Assembly (NCBI RefSeq): GCF_000485595.1
Contig: NW_014577094.1
Location: 81,172 to 136,203, forward strand
Length of the DNA stretch: 55,032 nt
Origin: Priapulus caudatus
Lineage: Eukaryota; Priapulida; Priapulimorpha; Priapulimorphida; Priapulidae
Direction: 5' to 3'
Positions 1 through 11,887 of the stretch are shown piece after piece. The notes below the pieces were generated by a model. That model ran no database searches and was not told the DNA's origin. It saw only the letters and a program-made list of their open reading frames with translations. A program made the position numbers and the translations under genes. Position 1 is the first letter of the stretch. Each line of letters opens with the position of its first letter.

Positions 1-58
<58 letters not shown>
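1..58. repeat. (AG)n microsatellite at window edge
   Basis: Uninterrupted AG dinucleotide repeat running in from the window edge. The stretch from here to 690 has no recognisable gene or element. Confidence 0.97.
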
Positions 59-63
<5 letters not shown>

Positions 64-690
64 TCTATGCATATATCATGAAATATCCGAGAGATGGCGC
101 GAGTAAACGAGCGGGGAAAGTCACTCAGTCGCGTGCCGATTGGTCCAAATTCCAGCCTCGCTTGATTCCCTGTGAAAAAATTCGCCGCAGATTCGTTTTG
201 CACCGCACTCACTTGACAATGGGCCGCCAGCGCATGCACGCCCATTGAGTTAGTGCAGTCTAAAGTCCACAATCCTTATGAATGTGAGTATTCGGGCGTA
301 CGTTATCAGATAAACGTCAGATCACATCACAACGTGATCAGTACCGGTGGTGTTGTACGCGAGTGTGTGTTTTCCACGTGCTACCGTGTGGTTGAACCGT
401 CTGGTCGTAAACCGAGGAAATAAATCCACAGCATCCGGGCTCTCCTCAGACTCCTGTGACTGTTTCATAGCCTGCAATCTATAGCCGCCATTCTTTTTGC
501 CGACTGTTTATAGAAGCGGGCGTGAAAGCGAGTAAAATTCTAGCGCTAGCACTTAGCATCGAGCGCTACATCAGTAACGGTACGTAAATTATTGAATAAC
601 CTTTGTAAAATTTGAGCTGCCAAATTATACAGTATGAATGTACATAGGAGGTATCGCGTACCGTACGACTGTACGTAACTCTTCACTGAC

Positions 691-1134
691 ACTGGATCCA
701 CAGGCACTTGGAACGTCTCAATAAAAATAAAAAAAGTAAACACGAAATGTATTTACGACCAAAGTCTTAATGTTTCTCTACTCTATTTCGCCTATTATTG
801 CCGATAATCACCTGTAAATGCCATTCAAATGCTCATCTGCAACACACAAGTACACCGCACGCCCGCCCTGTGCACAAACAACATGAATAAGAGAGTATAG
901 TATTAATAACATATAAATAAACAACATAACAACATAATGAACTCTCTTATTCATCATCACGTTGTTTGTGCACAGGGCGGGCGTGCGGTGTACTTAATTG
1001 TGTGTTGCATATGAGCATTTGAACGGCATTTGCAGCAAGTTATCGGCAATAATAGGCGAAATAGAGTAGAGAAACATGAAGACTGGTAGAGACGTTCTTT
1101 TTATTGAGACGTTCCAAGTGCCTGTGGCTGGATC
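691..1134. mobile_element. Palindromic (foldback) MITE, family 1 copy 1, with 8-bp target-site duplication
   Basis: The element proper is 699-1126 (428 bp). It begins CACAGGCACTTGGAACGTCT and ends with the reverse complement. The two arms are near-perfect inverted repeats of roughly 190-200 bp each around a short AT-rich loop near 905-935. The flanks actggatc (691-698) and gctggatc (1127-1134) match at 7 of 8 positions, which I read as an 8-bp target-site duplication. A second copy with the same termini lies at 27630-27965. No coding capacity is visible, so it would need a transposase in trans. An 8-bp duplication fits hAT-like or similar cut-and-paste superfamilies, but the superfamily is not established. 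Confidence 0.9.
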
Positions 1135-1731
1135 GATGTGTGCTAGGCAGCAACAGTAAGTGTAGTGACCCTAGGGGTAACCGACTACGGTATGACAGGC
1201 GTTATATAGTTAACGCGTGTTTAGTTGTGTGGATTCAGTGTTCGCTCCTGCCGTTAGGCAGGATGGTGATGCCGTAGCAAATAACAGGTAGTACCAGTGG
1301 AACAGAACACATTTATATTCGGTTAACTGTACGGTTATAGTTTTATTGTTTCTTACTAGCTTACAAATAATTCCCCTGCATTCGTATATGCAGCGGATCT
1401 GATTACCACTATCTAGACTAATATTAAAGAGTTAATGCGTCGCCGGCTTCGTCTTCCCCTCTCCCGGTCGTCCTTTCTTCGCGTAGACCTAGGTAGCCTC
1501 CACGGGTGTCTCCCTCGTAGTCGCTCCTGGCTCTACCGACCTGAAATCCCGTTCTTCTTCCCTTTATTCCCTGTACCCGTAGTTCTACCTACCTGAAAAC
1601 CCGTTCTCCTATTCCCTCTTCTTCTATCTCCCCGGGATCTAATTCCTAATATGCTTTCTTCTCCTCTTCTTCTTCTTCTTCCTACCTAGCCTGAAAAATA
1701 ACGCTCTCTCTGCTCGGTTCAGCGCGCCTTA
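1135..1731. other. No gene seen; pyrimidine-rich stretch
   Basis: No convincing coding signal or element. From about 1440 to 1700 the sequence is CT-rich with loosely repeated motifs of the type ctacctacctgaaaacccgtt, consistent with a degenerate simple repeat. Confidence 0.5.
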
Positions 1732-1815
1732 CAGGGTTCTCCCTACGTTGCGCAAACGGGGCGCGCGCGCCCCGTTTGGGAAAACTCCCCCCTGTTTCAA
1801 TCGTTGCGCCCCGTT
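1732..1815 (+). mobile_element. Transposon terminus (CAGGGTTCTCCCTACG family)
   Basis: Starts CAGGGTTCTCCCTACGTTGC and contains an internal GC-rich palindrome around gcgcgcgcgc. About 85 bp match, in inverted orientation, the sequence at 11562-11666 beside the N gap, so this is a repeated transposon end. A CAGGG start is common in hAT-type elements. The other end of this copy was not found, and the flanking 8 bases of the two occurrences do not match. Confidence 0.6.
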
Positions 1816-2448
1816 TAAATTACCTCCGCCCCGATTAAATTCCACCACAATAAAAGTTTGCCAGCGCGGGAATCGGAATCGATCGTCAAGAAGTACGATT
1901 CGACCAGGGACGAGGCTGAACTGCTGTATTTTGGTACCGTAACATGCGATGCCCACTGGGCCGCAGACGAATACAGGCAAGGATACAACAGGTTAACAGT
2001 GTCGCGAACCCAACACTAACTGTACACCGACTCGGCTATCTTATATATACAAGGAACCCCAAATAGTGCGTATGGTGTGGCGTGGGCGGTGGTTTTACGC
2101 CTTGAATTAGGTGGTACCGGGTAAAAAATACGACGGCCGCGCCGGACACCCTAAGTTTCCCTCCCCCTCCCTCCTTCCCCCCTCCCCCTCCCCCTGTCCC
2201 CTCCCCCTGTTTGGAATTTCATCAGTGGGTGGGAGACCTGCCCTATATTAATATATAAACCTAGCTGGCAACGCCCCCCTACGTTGCCAGTTCGTTTAGT
2301 TATGGCTGGTTGTCAAAACACTACCCCCCCCTCCCACGGCAGAATACTACCGTGGCTGGTACGATTATTGCCCACCATCTGACGCACGTCGTTTCGTCAA
2401 CTAAGTTACAACTTAGTTCCTGCTCTTTCGACAACTTTTAGACTATTC
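1816..2448. other. No gene seen
   Basis: No supported gene. It holds a C-rich stretch at about 2158-2215 and a short perfect hairpin at about 2268-2292 (stem CTGGCAACG, 8-base loop), likely a small repeat remnant. Confidence 0.5.
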
Positions 2449-3363
2449 ATTCTATCAGGAGCTAATAATGTCAAAGGAGGTAATGACAGCAATTGAGGTA
2501 CTGCCATTTCCACTACATTTTATGCGTACGAGTCGATGTGAATAAAAATACAAATGGTATACAAACATGAGCTTATTTTTATGTCACTGCTGCGTACATT
2601 ATTCTATCTCCGCGGGGTAGTATTACAACCGCGTAGCTTCCTTCGGCTTTTGACATATTCGTTACTTGTTGCCGACACATGTTTTTCACGTTACGTTTAC
2701 CGGTATCTCTGGGCGAGGCCAAGCTCCAAATTCGCACACACAGGCTGACACAGCTATACTTGAAGGAGGCACGGCAGGGATCGCCTCAGGCAGCGCCAGC
2801 GGCAACTGTACGCGGACGGTTGCTATGCAAAACACATGTGCGAAAAGCTACAATCCGCTGGAGCGTCAGTTTACTCATAACGATTCATACACATCATTCC
2901 TCCGCGGGTGAAATAGTTCAGATATTTTACCAGCGCAGCGTTTATTTTAAAAAAACTGCGGGATTCAACCATAAAAACAAGGCATTCTAACTATAGTTTA
3001 AATGTAAAATAGTTTTAATTTTTAAACCAAGCATGGGTACAACGTAACTTAATTTCTAGGCGAATTTTCTGCACTCGACTAGGTTATGGCCGTAAAGCCC
3101 TGGCGCGCCTCCTTCATGTAGCTGTGCGTGCGAATTTGGTGCTTGGCCTTGCCAGAATACGGTAACTAACGTGAAAACCATGTTGTGCAAAAGTACGAAT
3201 TATGTCAAAACGAAGGAAGCTACGCGGTTTAACGGCGCAAAATAAACTCATGTTTGTATACATTTGTATTTTTATTCACATCAATCTCGTACAATAAAAA
3301 TGTAGTGAAATCAGTACCAAATCGCTGTTTTACTCCTTTGTCATTATTAGCTCCTGATTCTAT
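2449..3363. mobile_element. Foldback transposon, 901 bp, with exact 7-bp target-site duplication
   Basis: The element is 2456-3356. It begins CAGGAGCTAATAATG and ends CATTATTAGCTCCTG. The arms (about 2456-2790 and 3070-3356) are long imperfect inverted repeats with scattered indels. The flanking ATTCTAT is identical on both sides (2449-2455 and 3357-3363). The spacer of roughly 280 bp shows no transposase motif; the short open frames inside are arm-derived. It is a non-autonomous, moderately aged insertion. Confidence 0.88.
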
Positions 3364-4781
3364 TCAAATCTCCTCGTATATTATGCTGACTAATAGTACA
3401 TAACCACGTTGATTATTATACTCTATATATCGCGTTACCGCTTTTCGCGTATACACTCTTTGTTTTCCCTAGACCCCTTCCGTATGATCCAAGATGGCTG
3501 TGCCCAGTTGTTGATCGTTTTATCTGTGCTGTCTAGATTTTAGCCTGTCTTTAGTCAATACCTGGTTATTCTATCTATATATGGCGAGTTCAATCTATCC
3601 GTCCTGATCTAGTCTACTGCTCATGTGAGTTACACACCCCCGAAATCTCTACAGTAAGTATTAAAATTGATATGCACGCACGTTTCCGCTTATGTGTTCA
3701 GTTCAACGTGTTTGTCAGGTTGTGTCGTTGCTATGTGCACTACTTAGATGCTATAGGATTCGGAAGGAAGTTCACCGGTTACTGCCAACTGTCATGTTCA
3801 ATCCGTCCATCCATTGAAAAGACAATAATGAATAATGCATTAAAATTGAAATGACAGTAATTGTCACCATGAAATATGCAACTGTTTATGACATGTGATC
3901 ATATCATATTTTTGTTTTATATCTTTATGTTTGGGGTTACTAAGTGTTGCCGTGGACCATCAACTGATTAATCATTAATGCAATGCTATACTATGCGATG
4001 CAGTGATGGTGCACTGATGTACGTGTGTTCCCGTTAAACATTTTACTTGTTTAACTGGTTGGCATGCTACCCCTTTCCTGTGAATTAATCCCTACCCCAT
4101 TGAATTAATTCTTTCTTCCCTATCGAATTCTTTTTACTCAAATTGTACTAGATACTCTTCGTATTGGAATCAAGCGGCTGGTCTGAGAAGATTCCGCGGA
4201 TTCACAGATTTCCTGGTTTTGGTTTTCATTTTGGTCATTCTTGAGATCGATGCAAAAAACTAAAACTGAGGGGGGATAAGGTGTACTGGAGTTGGGAGTT
4301 GGGGGTGAGGGGAGTTGGGAGGGGTGGCAAAATAACTAAAATTATCTACTCCTGATATACATTTTACTATAATTTGGCGAATGTTGTATGTATGTTAATG
4401 AAAGGCTCCGTCAGTTTGGATCCAAATAGCGCCAAATTCACAGAAGAGATCGATGAGTACACAGGACGGGTTCTAAACTATACTCGGTTGAAAACCGTTT
4501 GTTGGGTCTTAAACAAATGACCAAAAAAGCAAAAAAAGGTTAGAAGATTTGACCTGAAAATAGGACGGGCCGCTGTTATTGTTTTCGGTTTGTCTGTATC
4601 GTGTGTTGCTGTGCCTGTGTGTTCTGAGATTGTTATGTATAACGCCAACTAGATGTAAGTAGAATAACCACGTAATAATGAAGTTAAATATTCGTGCTAT
4701 TTGGGCCATAGTTCCATATGAGATGTACAAGTTCAATTTCAGTGGAGCAAGATTTTTTTTTTGGAGTCGTGCAAGATCCAA
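3364..4781. other. No gene seen
   Basis: AT-rich DNA with only short, compositionally unremarkable open frames. I see no family match, RNA gene or complete element here. Confidence 0.5.
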
Positions 4782-4805
4782 TGGGGGGGGCGGGGCGGGG
4801 GGGGG

Positions 4806-4841
<36 letters not shown>

Positions 4842-4847
4842 GGGGGG

Positions 4848-4881
<34 letters not shown>

Positions 4882-5103
4882 CGGGGTGGGGGGGGGAGCG
4901 GGGGGGGGGGGGGTGGGGGGGCGGGGGGGGGGGCGGGCGGCGGGCGGGTGGGGGGGCGGGGCGGGGGGGGGGGGGCGGGCGGCGGGGGGGCGGGGGCGGG
5001 GGGGAGGGGGCGGCGGGGGGGGGGGGGGAGGGGGGCGGTGGATGGGGGGGGGAGGAGGGGGGAGGGGGGGGGGGCGGGGGGGGGGGGGGGGGGGGGGGGG
5101 CGG
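4782..5103. repeat. G-rich low-complexity tract (poly-G / GGGGC)
   Basis: About 320 bases are almost entirely G on the plus strand, with occasional C, A and T. The glycine-rich (plus) and proline-rich (minus) frames crossing it are composition artefacts. The many runs of four or more G give strong G-quadruplex potential. Run lengths in such a tract are unreliable in any assembly. Confidence 0.95.
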
Positions 5104-5157
5104 GACATGTGCGGGTGTCCGTGAACAGCCGAGCTGTCTAAGCGCTGAGATGTGTCT

Positions 5158-5508
5158 TATGTCCCCGGCGGTATGGCCGGAACGGTCTGCCGGAACGTTA
5201 CCGTGGGATATGGTATACCGGAAACGTACTTGGTACTATCTAATTGCTGGAACCGATTACCCTGGCGTACGGTCCGCTATACCAGAAACGTACCCTGGTA
5301 CGTATCTAATATAACCGGACCGTACTCTCTTGGCCTACTCCATAAAGATCTAGGGCGAGTCGGCCTGTGACCTACGCCTACTCCTACCTAACCCATAACC
5401 CTAATCCTAACCGCTAAACCATATACAAAATATGTGACCGGTACGTTCCGGTTACCGGGATCCTTGATACCAGGTTTACTGTCCCGGCAGTGACTCCTGG
5501 GGGACATA
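5158..5508. mobile_element. Degenerate palindromic repeat enclosing telomere-like sequence
   Basis: TATGTCCCC (5158-5166) and GGGGACATA (5500-5508) form short terminal inverted repeats. Inside are GT/AC-rich motifs in both orientations (ccggaacg, ccggtacgttccgg), and near 5385-5412 a run of degenerate CCTAAC units. The inversion is much less perfect than in other elements of the window. It could be an old foldback element or a chance palindrome. Confidence 0.4.
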
Positions 5509-6943
5509 GACCCTGATGAGCGTCACAAGCCGGTCCGATCAGCAAGCACGATATATAGTTTACTTTCGCTCCGCCACAGAGTGCAAACCATGCGTAGAAA
5601 TAAGCGATCACAACCACGAGCAATATTACCTAGGTCGCAACAGTGCAAAATGCTGAAGGGATAATTTACCGTGCTACGCAGCCAAGTGGGTTAATCAGTC
5701 GCCGAACCTACCAAGCCCTTTCACTCTTCTATATTCTAACTTTGTGAGTCCGCTATCATCAACCAGTACATGACGCATACATAAACATTTCTGTGTGGTG
5801 TGTGTATTTCACTGTTCGTACTTGCCAACAAATGGTTAATGGTTACGAGTAAGCAGGATTGTAATGTATTGGTATTAGACATTCTCACCATAAAAAAAAC
5901 ATGTGCAAAACTAATTCTCAAATAAACCTTACACATAACACTACATGTACGTCGGTATAACATGCATCACAGTCATAGCCGCGGTAGCCGGGTTCCAGTA
6001 TGAGTACATATAAATAATCACATAATATAATACAGCCAACATGAACAAACACTATACAACTAGACAGGGGCCTCACGGAGAGTGACATTACTCGCCAGGC
6101 ATGTAACACTGTATGTGATACGCATCTGGCTCGCCGCCTCGCTGCTGGCTTGCGTGCCTGACTGACTCGCGCTTGCTTGGAACGCTGCCTGACTCGCCGT
6201 CGCTGGTGGTTGCTGTGCACTTTCATCGCCTGCTGTGACTCGCGCTCAGCTGGGCTCGACACGCTATCGATTGCGCCGCGCGGACTGGACACACAGCACA
6301 CACACACAACCACACACGCACACACACCCACCACACACAACGACGATTCCATTACTCTCCTCCACTCCGTCTAACTTCGTGGGCCGATGCGTAACATAGT
6401 GGCATATCCAACACTATGGGATATCGCACACAACACGCAGGCCGGCTCACAAGCGATGATGTGTGGGTAACCCAGCAAGCGACGTCTTTGTTAGCTGGAG
6501 GCACTAGCGTACATCAGGTAGAATAACGAAGGCAAGTCAATTTCGCCGAGAGATAGTTGTTAGCCATGCGCTGTAGGGGCAGTAGAGTTCTCACCGGCTG
6601 CGCATCGTCCCTCCGTCAGTAAGTGGAGCGAGTGGGAAGATACTGGAAATGCTACACAAAGGATGATTCTATCTACCGCGAGAAACAATACTGATTTTCT
6701 CAAATTGGATTGCTTCAGAATGTTGTTCAATACCAGTGGACATTGTCAAATACTTCTGTTCAGAAGACTGCAACTGACTGTTCCAAGTTGTTTCTCTTTT
6801 TCTCACTGGAAAAGACATTGCCCCTTTAAAAAGAATGCTAAAGAAACTGCCAATGACATTTTTCATGAGTATGTAATTAGACATGCATTCCATTCAGGGA
6901 TACAATAATGACACTACAGAACATGAATTTGTATCCATATATT
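5509..6943. other. No gene seen; short CA-rich tract
   Basis: No supported coding region. A CA-rich microsatellite occupies about 6288-6340. Open frames on either strand around it lack family signatures. Confidence 0.5.
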
Positions 6944-7645
6944 CAAGGCTCGACACTACTTTTTTTATTAGTGGCCCGATCGCGGCCACCAAAATCATAG
7001 CTTTTCAATTTTTGGTGGCCCGAAATGAAAATCTCGGGTGCCCGAAAAAAAAACAAGACAAAAACTTATTAAATCTTTTATTCAAACTCGATATTTCGTA
7101 TTATTATTTGCAAATTGCGCGTCTGATGCATTGGCACAAGTCTTTAACAAACCCACACAGAATGGCCACACACTGACTATTGGATGATTGACAGATACAT
7201 TTGAATTATCCATTGCAACAAGCAGCTATGGCTGCGCGCCTCAGATGTTGTCTCTGGCTATACTGCGTTCGCGCGCGAATGTTCGGTCGCAGAGCCGGAC
7301 ATTGTCTAGCAGAGCTGAGGCCGGATACCAGTCTAACACATAACGTGGCTTGTTGCACCGCAGTTAGACGGATATAAACATGCCGCCGTGTATGGCCCGC
7401 GATATAGAATGCCTGCCCACGTGCGTCAGTGGTTGTGCCCTCCGCTCCGCGAATTTGCTCGCTCTCTTTGAAGTGAGATTAGCACGTAAGAAACAATTTA
7501 TTTTTATCACATAGACACTTTGAATATTTTAAGTTGGCCCGATGGCTGGCCCACCAAATTTTAACTTTTGAAATTTTAGGTGCCCGAATCAAGTTGTGGG
7601 TGGAAACCTGCGCCAACCGGCCCACCGACTAAGTGTCGAGCCTTG
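6944..7645. mobile_element. Non-autonomous transposon with CAAGGCTCGACACT ends
   Basis: The left end CAAGGCTCGACACT (from 6944) is mirrored by AGTGTCGAGCCTTG (to 7645). Subterminal sequence is rich in repeated ggtgcccga/ggtggcccga motifs near both ends. The roughly 700-bp unit shows no transposase frame. The base quartet tatt abuts both ends and could be a short target-site duplication, but this is weak. Confidence 0.7.
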
Positions 7646-8085
7646 TATTATATCAGTATTGTGCACAAACTTAGATTTCTGACAAGAATATGAAGAAATT
7701 ATTAGATTTCCTTATGTAGCATTTCTCTGAAGAGGTTTATGTAGTAAAAAGAGCCTCAGGCATATCATTATGCATTAAAAAAGGGGATAGTGAAACTAAG
7801 GCAAAGTACTTTTAAAGTTTTCACTAAAGTTATAAATTAGAAATGTATTGGATATTGTACAGGTCAACAAATGACATTGTTTTGTATATGGAATCAATCT
7901 CCTACTTCAAAATTTGTATCTGAGTTTATATATGCATTCCAATTTAATGCTTTAAGTACTTGGTGGAAATACATGTATTGTCATTTATGTTGACATGCAT
8001 TTATAAACATGAATCCATTGGCAAAGGGTGAACTGTGGAATGTAGTGGCATACAATATGTTGTAATTTTATATGTTATGAATGTG
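7646..8085. other. No gene seen
   Basis: AT-rich sequence without a supported gene or element. It ends where the duplicated ELOVL6 unit begins. Confidence 0.5.
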
Positions 8086-8606
8086 GCAAGTTTAAATAAT
8101 AATAATATGGATTTATAGTATGGTTAGTTATACATACATGTAATTCCTAAGTGTATCTTGTTGATTTTAAGGCAAGGGGGGGTCAAACATGATGTTTTTG
8201 TTAACTCGTCACACTTTGCATGGACAATGTAAACGCTTACTACCGTTTACTGATTGCCCACATCTACAGCTACGGTATCCATCACAGGATTGCTGTTTGC
8301 CGTGATTGCCCTCACAAAAATTTCATGCAGGATTTATTCCTCGTTAGAATTACTCTTTGCTCACCGACGCATGCTATCGCTTGGATAAACGACAATTTTT
8401 GCAGCGCTCCCATTGTGGTGAAGAGAATCCTCCTGGATGCCCTGAAAAGAGTTCGAAAACATTTTCGCTGGTAAATTGATCGGTCCCTGAGCAGCTGGAA
8501 CGCTTGTCAAACTGCAACTTATGTGCAGGTGCTCCTCATTTCTGAATGTTGGTGCATGTGCAAGCTTGCAACTACAGATGTCACGAACCGATGACAATAA
8601 CCATCA

Positions 8607-8978
8607 GTGGCGGATCTAGAGGGGGGGTTGGAAGGGTTCAACCTCCCTCCCGCGCCCCCGTTCAGCCACTTTACTAAAGTATATCCATGAGTGATCATGA
8701 TTCTCTATTAATCTAATTAAATTAGATTCTAATCTAGATTCTAATCTAATCTAATTAAATTAGAATCTAATCTAAATTATAAGTTAGATTAAATGACATA
8801 GAATTAATTATTATATATATAATATATATATATTAATATATAAATTTTTATTAATAATCAACTTCTTAGGCTGTTATTGCATACTAGTAAATGGGGCCAC
8901 CCTAGCACTGCTTGCCTTCGACACACCTTCACTCAATACTCCTCCCCCCCCCCTTGTCTCCTGAAAGCTAAGATCCGC
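8607..8978. mobile_element. MITE-like element inside duplicon copy A
   Basis: Begins near agtggcggatctagaggggg and ends near gctaagatccgcgcc after a C-rich stretch, so the ends are partly inverse to each other. The core is AT-rich, with a local palindromic run of taatctaattaaattag units at about 8700-8790. The equivalent position in copy B is 13172-13438. Confidence 0.5.
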
Positions 8979-9531
8979 GCCTTGCGAATGCATCATAAAA
9001 TATGCAAAATTAGGCTGCATCGTTGCGGATCTGTTGAAGTGTTTGTGGCTATGTGTTTGCAAGCTGACAGTGTAGTAAACGTCTTCATACACCTTTTTTG
9101 TCTAACGCATTGATTACTATGAATTACATATATAAAATGCAAGAAAATTGCTTCGAAGTTGTAATTGATGGATGCCAGTAAATAATTTACATTTAAGTCT
9201 ATTCATCAAGTTATTACATTACAAATTTAACCATACAGTGCTTGACAAAAAGGCACATATATGATTACAATATGTTACGAATGACTGATCGCGGATGTTA
9301 ATACTATATGTTTTCTTTTATTAAGTAATTGAGCTTTTACCTGACAAACCTCGTGAACTGCAACGAGCGTATGAACATATTATATACGTATACTATGTTT
9401 CACTATTAATGGTGCAGGTGGTGAGTAGGTTCACGTGTTGGTATAATCGACATACGCATATGAGGTTACCTATTATGCGTAGAATGCGACGAGAACAAGG
9501 ACTTCTCTCAAAGTATTTCTTTTATTTCTAG

Positions 9532-10629
9532 TCGCGGTCTTAACTTCGTCGTGCTGAACGGAGTCTAGTGGTCAGCCTCACGTCTGCTCCCAGAGCGCAA
9601 AAAATCTGACAGGCGCGCCGCGTCCGATTCTGTCCGTTTCGCCGGTTCCCGTGCACAGGTGATCGGCCAGTGGCCGATAAATCCGCCACCACTTGGCCGG
9701 CTGGACAACCGGTGGCGAGCAGCCCGTCGGCCGGCGGCAATGGCGTGGGAGGACCGCGGACTGTCGAGCCGGGGGGCGCGACGTCGTGGGGAAGCGGACA
9801 TTGGACTACTCTGGCTACGCGCTCCTGTGATGTGCGTCGCCATCGTCGCGCTTTCAGGACTGCGATGAGAACGTCCGACAAGTGGAGCTTGCCGGCTCCC
9901 TGGTGTTCCACTCGCGCGTGTGTTCCATCGTCGGCGCGGGCGTTCACGTTCCCGGACTTTCGCTACACGGGTTGACCTCGTTCAGGCATCGACTTCTCGC
10001 CTGTGCCGACTGGCACGGGATGAGATGGCGCGCGCCGGCCTATGGCGGCTTCTCTATATGCCAGTCAGCAAGCTGCTCGAACGGGCGACACCTTCTTCGT
10101 CCGTGCTCAGAACGCGGCCGCTGAGTTCCTGCACTGCGTACCACCACGGTCACCGTGTTCGTCTACTTGCTGGGCTACTGCTTTGCGGTTGGCACAGCGC
10201 GAGCATCCGCTGGTTCTGCCTTCATGAACTAGCCTCGTGCACGCGGTATGTACGTGTACTACGCGGCGAAGGCGGCGCGATACCACTCAACAAATGTGTT
10301 GGCGCGCCGTGTGCCCGGCTGTCGTCAGCGCTTGCATCCCCCGTGCATGATCTCGCAGCATGCTTTGCGCGCACATAGCGATCTCGTGCTCCGGCGCGAC
10401 GCAGTGCACGTACAGTGCGCCGGCTACGGGCAGAGTGCGGATTACGAGAGCGCGCGGGAGGGTGGTACGACCGCGCGCGGCGCTGCATGGTTGATTCTCC
10501 GGTTACACCTGCTGGCTTGCGTATGAGTTCATTTCTACGGATGCGTACATGGACACGAAAAAGAGGAAAGACTTGGGGTTGGTGTGGGTGGTCGGTGCCT
10601 GCGGAGATAGGATAAGACGACCGAGTTAG
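9532..10629 (+). pseudogene. ELOVL6-like elongase exon, copy A, frame-broken
   Basis: This aligns along its whole length with the intact elongase at 11888-12700, including the pieces for the KLLEL, HWYHH and YVYYAAKAA regions, but is spread over all three frames. A splice-acceptor-like tttatttctag ends at 9531. The ATG of the intact copy is lost (ccagtggccg in place of gccatggcg). The 3' part retains the full C-terminal region through a stop at about 10627-10629, which the central copy lacks. Differences are mainly one-base indels, more than in copy B. Either a pseudogene or, more likely in my view, unpolished long-read sequence of the same exon. Confidence 0.8.
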
Positions 10630-11502
10630 CGAAACGCGGCAGTCAGAAGAGAGTCTGGTTTGGTCGTCTTGCCGTGCGGAAGAATGAGCCGAGTAGGAAA
10701 ACGCGGCGTCAGAAGAAGCGTGGTTGGTGTTGCTGCGAGTAGAACACGAGGTAGGAACGCGGCGGCAGTTTCAGAAGAAGGCTGGTTGGGTGTTTGCTGC
10801 GGCGGTAGAAGAGCGAGTAGGAAACGCGGCGTGCGTTCAGAGAAGTCTGTGTGGTGTTGCTGGGTCGGAGTAGAAGGAGCACGAGTAGGAAACGTGGCTT
10901 CAGAAGAAGGCTGGTTGGAGGCGTGGGGGGGTCCGAGGCGGGGTGTGGCCCTGCCGCGTAGAGAGGTTACCGAGTAGGACACGGGCGGGTTCAGAAGAAG
11001 CTGGTTGGCGGGGTGGGGCGGGTGGTGTTGCTGCGGAGGAAGAAGATCGGAGTAGGGAATACGCGGCGTCGAGAAGCTGGTTGGATCAGTGTTGCTTGAC
11101 GGTAGAGAGGTTCGCAGTAGGAATGCGCGGCGTTCAGAGAGCTGGTTGGTGTTACTGCGGTTATAGAGAGCGAGTTGGAGGATTGCCGGAGCGTTCAAAG
11201 TAAGCGGCTTGGTGTTGGCTTGCGCGGCAGAAGACCGAGCTAGGAATGCGGCGTTCAGAGAAGCTGAGTTGGTGTTGCTGCCGCGGTAGAAGACCGAGTA
11301 GAAACGCGGCCGTCAGAGAGTCGCGTGGCTGTATGCCTGCGGAGAGAAGACCGTATGATCGGAAACGCGGGTTCAGGAGAGCTTTGGTTTGGTGTTGCTC
11401 GAGTAGTGAGAGGCGAGTTAGCGAACGCATGGGTTCTCAGGTCAGAAGAAAGCTGGGTGCGCTGTTGTGCCGGGTAGAGTCCGAGTAGGAATCTCTCGCT
11501 CT
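10630..11502 (+). repeat. 58-bp minisatellite, copy A (degraded)
   Basis: A series of units resembling the cleaner array at 15029-16111 (motifs gaaacgcggcgttcagaaga, gctggttggtgttgctg, agaccgagtagg), with many indels. It starts directly after the stop codon of the copy A exon and runs into the N gap. Confidence 0.85.
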
Positions 11503-11561
11503 NNNNNNNNNNNNNNNNNNNNNNNNNNNNNNNNNNNNNNNNNNNNNNNNNNNNNNNNNNN
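11503..11561. other. Assembly gap (59 N)
   Basis: Run of 59 N. It separates noisy copy A from the clean sequence carrying the intact elongase frame. Open frames crossing the N run are meaningless. Confidence 0.99.
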
Positions 11562-11666
11562 AAACAGGGGGGAGTTTTCCCAAACGGGGCGCAACGATTC
11601 AAACAGGGGGGAGTTTTCCCAAACAGGGCGCGCGCGCCCTGTTTGCGCAACGTAGGGAGAACCCTG
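11562..11666 (-). mobile_element. Transposon terminus, inverted relative of 1732-1815
   Basis: Ends ...CGTAGGGAGAACCCTG at 11666, the reverse complement of the terminus at 1732. An internal unit (aaacaggggggagttttccc) occurs twice. The sequence after it, tgttggtatatcgacatacg, matches copy A at about 9436, so the element interrupts the ELOVL6 upstream intron in this copy only. The rest of the element lies in the gap. Confidence 0.65.
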
Positions 11667-11887
11667 TGTTGGTATATCGACATACGCACTATGAGGTTAC
11701 GCTATTATGCGTAGAATGGACGAGAAAAGAGACTCATCTCAAAGTATTTCTTTTTTTCTAGGTGGGTTTAACTTCGTCGGTGTGAAGTGAGTCTAGTTTC
11801 GGCTCACGTCTGCCTCCCAGAAGAAAAAAATCTGAGGCGCCGCCGTCCGTCTGTCCGTCCGCACGGTTCCCCGTGCAAGTGATCGCC

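Larger units (their letters stand above)
8086..11502 (+). repeat. ELOVL6 duplicon, copy A (noisy)
   Basis: From gcaagtttaaataataataa (8086) to the N gap, this segment parallels copy B (12687-16111): same upstream flank, same embedded MITE, a damaged elongase exon, then the 58-bp minisatellite. The two copies differ mainly by one-base insertions and deletions spread evenly over coding and non-coding parts. That is the pattern of uncorrected long reads rather than evolutionary decay. A genuine old tandem duplication cannot be excluded from sequence alone. Confidence 0.8.

Noticed and set aside
4509-5314. Glycine-rich frames (plus) and a 199-codon proline-rich frame (minus)
   Set aside because: Entirely produced by the G-tract; no conserved domain and the flanking codons are unrelated.
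1732-11666. A single 9.9-kb transposon carrying an ELOVL6 copy
   Set aside because: Ends face correctly, but flanking bases do not form a target-site duplication and an N gap intervenes; kept only as a low-interest finding.
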